Of a stretch of 64,000 nt of DNA, positions 61,220-64,000 are shown piece after piece. A program made the position numbers and the translations under genes. The notes beneath the pieces are model-generated. The model did not search any database, had not been told where the DNA came from, and saw nothing but the letters and a program-made list of their open reading frames with translations. The stretch is taken from contig NZ_JAJFAY010000001.1 of NCBI RefSeq assembly GCF_021083305.1, forward strand, positions 1 to 64,000. Direction: 5' to 3'. Origin of the DNA: Haladaptatus sp. DYF46. Its GTDB lineage: Archaea; Halobacteriota; Halobacteria; Halobacteriales; Haladaptataceae. Within the stretch, counting starts at the first letter, position 1; the number at the start of each line of letters is the position of its first letter.

Positions 61220-62587
61220 TCAGTAGACGTAGTCGGATTCCGCGACTTGCACGTAGCCCTTCCGATAGCCAAATTTGGCCTTCTTGTAGCGGGCGACGAG
61301 TTTCGCGCCGCGGACGCCGGAGGAGAAACTCGATCTGTTCAGGCCCTTGCCGTCCTCGCCGAGGAGGTTGTCCACCATGGAAAACGTCCTATCCCAGTCG
61401 TCCGGGCCGTACTCCGCGACGATATCGGCGAACGCGATGTTGCGCAGGAGTTCTTGGCCGATGGCGTCCTTCCACTCGGCGTTGTACGATTCGATGTCGT
61501 CGGTCGCCGCGAGTTCCCCGGCGATCTTCCCCGACCGAACCGCGACGTGGTAGCCGCCCTCGTGGAACGCGCTGGTCGTTCCCATCGCGCCGCCAGCCAC
61601 GGCAATGCCCGCTTCGACGGGCGAGTCGATGGGCCGCGTCGAGGAGATGGGGTAAGTTTCGGTGCCCTTCGATTTGCCGCGGTCCTCCACGAGCGGGAAG
61701 TCCGTTTCGATGTCGTACTCGTCGCCGTACTCGCGTTCGAGGAGGCGGCGGATGAACTCCCCGGCGCGGGGGAGGCCCTCGTCGTCGGAGCGGAGGAGGG
61801 CGTACGATTCGGGGTTCTCCACGTCGTCCAACGTCATCCCGATGGGCATCGTGAGGCCGACGCGGGCCACCGTGCCGTCGTTCGGGAAGACCCACGGGTA
61901 GGCCGTCTCGCCCGGGATGACGCCCCACCAGAACTTGAGCAGGGACTTCTCGAAGACCTCCTCGGGGAACTCGCGGTACTCCTGATACGCGATGTGGTTC
62001 GCTGTGGGCGGGCTGAGGTAGTCGCTCACGGAACTGCCCTCGGGCATGAACTGGTCGAGCGTTCCGAGCGTGACCCGCCGCTGTGGCCCGTCGGCGAGAA
62101 CGAGGTATTTCGCCTCGATGTCTTCGCCGTCGGCGAGTCGGAGGGTATGGCGGTACTCCGCGTCGAGGTCGGTTTCGGCGCGCTTGACGCCGACGCCAAC
62201 GCGGTACTCCGTTCCCATGTCCTCGACGCGCTCCCGAAACCAGTCGTCCATCCGGGCGCGATTGAAGGTAAACCCCATCTCCGGGTACGACGAGTCGATG
62301 CCGGTGCCGCGGAGGTTCGCGGACTCGTTCGGGCCGACGAAGTCCACGCCGTCGAGTTCCTGCAGGACGACGTGGTCGGGAATCTCACGGTAATCCTCGT
62401 CCATGATGTCCACCCAGTAGTCGAGCATCCCGGCGGCGTCCGTCGAATCCGGGCCGAGGAACTCGCGATCCTCGCGCGGGACGCCCTGTTCGAGGACGAC
62501 GGCGCTTGCACCGTGCGTTCCGGCCTGTTCTCCGGCCGCCATCCCTGCGGGACCCCCGCCCACGATCGCAACGTCGAATCGCTCCAT
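61220..62587 (-). CDS. Geranylgeranyl reductase family FAD-dependent oxidoreductase
   Basis: This 455-residue flavoprotein starts with the dinucleotide fold DVAIVGGGPAGMAAGEQAG and has the internal YLVLADGPQRRVTLG and FAD motif VEAGIAVAGGAMGTTSAFHEGGYHVAVRSGKIAGE. These match digeranylgeranylglycerophospholipid reductases, which saturate the double bonds of archaeal membrane lipids, and related GGR proteins. Haloarchaea have several paralogues, so the lipid substrate is only likely. The length is typical. A C-terminal basic stretch may contact the membrane. Confidence 0.88.
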   Translation of the reverse strand: MERFDVAIVGGGPAGMAAGEQAGTHGASAVVLEQGVPREDREFLGPDSTDAAGMLDYWVDIMDEDYREIPDHVVLQELDGVDFVGPNESANLRGTGIDSSYPEMGFTFNRARMDDWFRERVEDMGTEYRVGVGVKRAETDLDAEYRHTLRLADGEDIEAKYLVLADGPQRRVTLGTLDQFMPEGSSVSDYLSPPTANHIAYQEYREFPEEVFEKSLLKFWWGVIPGETAYPWVFPNDGTVARVGLTMPIGMTLDDVENPESYALLRSDDEGLPRAGEFIRRLLEREYGDEYDIETDFPLVEDRGKSKGTETYPISSTRPIDSPVEAGIAVAGGAMGTTSAFHEGGYHVAVRSGKIAGELAATDDIESYNAEWKDAIGQELLRNIAFADIVAEYGPDDWDRTFSMVDNLLGEDGKGLNRSSFSSGVRGAKLVARYKKAKFGYRKGYVQVAESDYVY

Positions 62588-62695
62588 GTTCCTACGCTAC
62601 TCAAGGAGGGATACTAAATTCTTAACCTTCCGTTGCGGGAATCTGTTTCCGACCTGTCGCGGTATCGTTTTGTCGATTCCGTCCGCAGGAATCGT

Positions 62696-63475
62696 ATGGC
62701 AGCGTTCGAACATCTCGACGTGGAGCGAACCGACGACGTGGCGTACGTGACGATGGCCCGCCCGGAAACGCACAACGCGATGGACGCCGCGATGGCGTCC
62801 GAACTGCGCACGGTCACGGCCGACCTGTACGAGGACGATTCGCGGTGTATCGTCCTCACCGGAACCGACGGCGTGTTCAACACTGGCGCGGACCTGTCCG
62901 TCCTTTCGGGCGACGCGAGCGACGGCAGGGCGCTCAGGAGCATCGCCTCCTCGCTTCACCGCGCCATCGAAAACCTCTCGCGTGCGCCGAAACCCGTCGT
63001 CACCGGCGTCAACGGCGTCGCGGCGGGGGGCGGATTCGGCCTCGCGTTGGCGGGCGACATCGTCCTCCTCGCCGAGGACGCTCGGATGGAGTTCGCCTAC
63101 CCGCGCGTCGGGTTGACGGGCGACGGCGGGTCGACGTTCTTCCTCCCGAAACTCGTCGGCCTGCGGCGGGCCAAGGAAATCGCCCTGTTGGACGACCCGA
63201 TTCTCCCGGCGAAGGCCGTCGATATGGGCCTCGCGACGGAAGTCACAGCCGACTTCGACGACCGGTTGGCCGAACTGGCCGCGAAACTCGCGGACGGACC
63301 GACGAAGGCCTACGGCGCGACGAAGCGCCTGTTCAACCGCAGTCCCGGCCGCGACCTCTCGGCGCAGATGGCCGCCGAAACCGACTCCATCGCCAAAATG
63401 ACCACGACGGAGGATTACGAGCGCGGATTGGAGTGCTTCTTCGGTGACGAGGACCCCCAGTTCGAAGGGAAGTAG
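62696..63475 (+). CDS. Enoyl-CoA hydratase/isomerase family protein
   Basis: This 259-residue crotonase-fold protein has VAYVTMARPETHNAMDAAMASEL (oxyanion-hole region), FNTGADLSVLSGDASDG, the second oxyanion loop PVVTGVNGVAAGGGFGLALAGDIVLLAEDARMEFAYPRVGLTGDGGSTFFLPKLVG, and a C-terminal helical tail. It may hydrate enoyl-CoA in fatty-acid breakdown. One of the usual catalytic Glu positions appears as Asp (TGDGGS), so isomerase-like chemistry is possible. I chose ATG 62696 (MAAFEHLDVE). Confidence 0.92.
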   Translation: MAAFEHLDVERTDDVAYVTMARPETHNAMDAAMASELRTVTADLYEDDSRCIVLTGTDGVFNTGADLSVLSGDASDGRALRSIASSLHRAIENLSRAPKPVVTGVNGVAAGGGFGLALAGDIVLLAEDARMEFAYPRVGLTGDGGSTFFLPKLVGLRRAKEIALLDDPILPAKAVDMGLATEVTADFDDRLAELAAKLADGPTKAYGATKRLFNRSPGRDLSAQMAAETDSIAKMTTTEDYERGLECFFGDEDPQFEGK

Positions 63476-63620
63476 GCCGCGCTTGTCCCTCTCTCACGAC
63501 CCTCCGAACCAATAGAATTAACTCGCCGGAATCTGATATGTCGAGTGAAGCAAATCGGGGTATCCGCCGAAAGGCCAGTGTTCAAGGCACTGACCTCGGT
63601 TGCTTCGAGGCTATCGAAGC

Positions 63621-63809
63621 ATGTCCGACAACGAACCTTCTCCGGAAAAACGTATCGCCACCGAACAGACGCTCCTCCGCCTCGGCGCGGTTTCACCCGA
63701 GGACGTGAGCGAGGAATTATTGGTCGACATTCACGACGTGTTCGAGGACCACGGCATCCCAATGCACAGCGTTTCGGTCGAACGCTGGCGTACTGGGTAC
63801 ATGTGTTAG
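63621..63809 (+). CDS. Small hypothetical protein (62 aa)
   Basis: This 62-residue protein (MSDNEPSPEKRIATEQTLLR, then VSEELLVDIHDVFEDHGIPM) is helical and charged and ends RWRTGYMC. A TATA-like AGAATTAACTC region lies upstream at about 63510. It has typical codon bias but no recognised family. It may be a small regulator or a partner of another protein; nothing nearby decides. Confidence 0.6.
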   Translation: MSDNEPSPEKRIATEQTLLRLGAVSPEDVSEELLVDIHDVFEDHGIPMHSVSVERWRTGYMC

Positions 63810-64000
63810 TTGGGTAGTGGATTCGGGGATTTTTTTGCGCTACAACCGCGATGGCGTGTCGGCGTTGTGAACGACTGAATCGCAACGACTGGGACGTGGA
63901 CCTCGAACATCCCCCGTCCGGTCGCTACGAGTTGTTGGTTCTCCTGTGACTGCATGTTCAGACGTCAATGAAGCCGCAACCGCACCGCGTGCTCGCGGTT
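63810..64000. other. Right-edge stretch with a possible truncated gene
   Basis: A plus-strand frame from ATG 63851 encodes 32 residues (MACRRCERLNRNDWDVDLEH, then GRYELLVLL) to TGA. It might be a micro-protein with a CxxC knuckle or the start of a broken gene. The remaining 50 bases hold nothing I can interpret. Confidence 0.25.

Overview
The window is typical haloarchaeal (class Halobacteria) chromosome. Base composition is GC-rich with strong GC codon bias. Nearly every protein is Asp/Glu-rich, secreted proteins carry twin-arginine (Tat) signals, and many transcripts look leaderless, with a TATA box about 25-30 nt before the start codon. Recognisable archaeal or haloarchaeal genes include Orc1/Cdc6, Elp3, dodecin, amphi-Trp, Bat-type and TbsP-like regulators, and a geranylgeranyl-reductase-family protein. 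I cannot name the genus with confidence from sequence alone.

Layout. 0.2-4.4 kb: a zinc-finger micro-protein, a DHH phosphoesterase, and an orc1/cdc6 gene next to a replication origin. The origin has five direct origin-recognition-box-like repeats, an AT-rich stretch and one inverted box. 4.4-11.3 kb: glutaredoxin-like protein, cobalamin adenosyltransferase, acyl-CoA dehydrogenase, RIO-like kinase, cupin, aldehyde dehydrogenase and a YciE/YciF ferritin-like protein, interrupted by a 52-bp-period hairpin array. 11.3-24 kb: palindrome-rich gap with a duplicated elp3 end, elp3, an S1/DHH protein, small zinc proteins, thymidine kinase, flavin reductase, mutY, regulators, a class III aminotransferase and an MgtC/DUF4010 membrane protein. 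25-35 kb: AI-2E-family exporter, PadR regulator, amphi-Trp protein, Tat-secreted GH3 glucosidase, DUF1028 protein, folD and glyA. 35-42 kb: a large CHAT (caspase-like) protein tail-to-tail with a 46-residue membrane peptide, a TbsP-like regulator, and a YcaO protein ending in PxPxP. 42-50 kb: Lrp regulator, inositol monophosphatase, tRNA-Leu(CAA) with a duplicated 3' end, IscA-type protein, dodecin, a coupled pair of membrane proteins, two Gln/Gly-rich four-helix Cys proteins and a class V aminotransferase. 50-58 kb: an iron-box-controlled Tat lipoprotein, formate/nitrite transporter, rhomboid-like protein, hisD, a PHB-depolymerase-like esterase with a decayed C-terminal part, and a GH18 chitinase. 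58-64 kb: VapBC, a HicBA module with frameshifted hicA, geranylgeranyl reductase and enoyl-CoA hydratase.

How the genes fit together. Most of the window is housekeeping (replication, DNA repair, tRNA modification, one-carbon metabolism, histidine synthesis) plus scavenging of extracellular polymers: three Tat-exported hydrolases (GH3, GH18, PHB-depolymerase-like) and a metal-siderophore-binding lipoprotein under an Idr/DtxR-like palindrome. The accessory signals are the toxin-antitoxin cluster at 59-60.5 kb, hairpin-repeat arrays in several gaps, and two likely recombination scars (the elp3 3' end and the tRNA-Leu 3' end).

The most attractive candidates for undescribed biology are the CHAT protease plus membrane micro-peptide pair (35.1-37.4 kb), the isolated YcaO with an azoline-type PxPxP tail (38.6-40.3 kb), and the 52-bp-period covarying hairpin array (6.74-6.97 kb). 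Several small genes (46-62 residues) are called here by direct reading of both strands.
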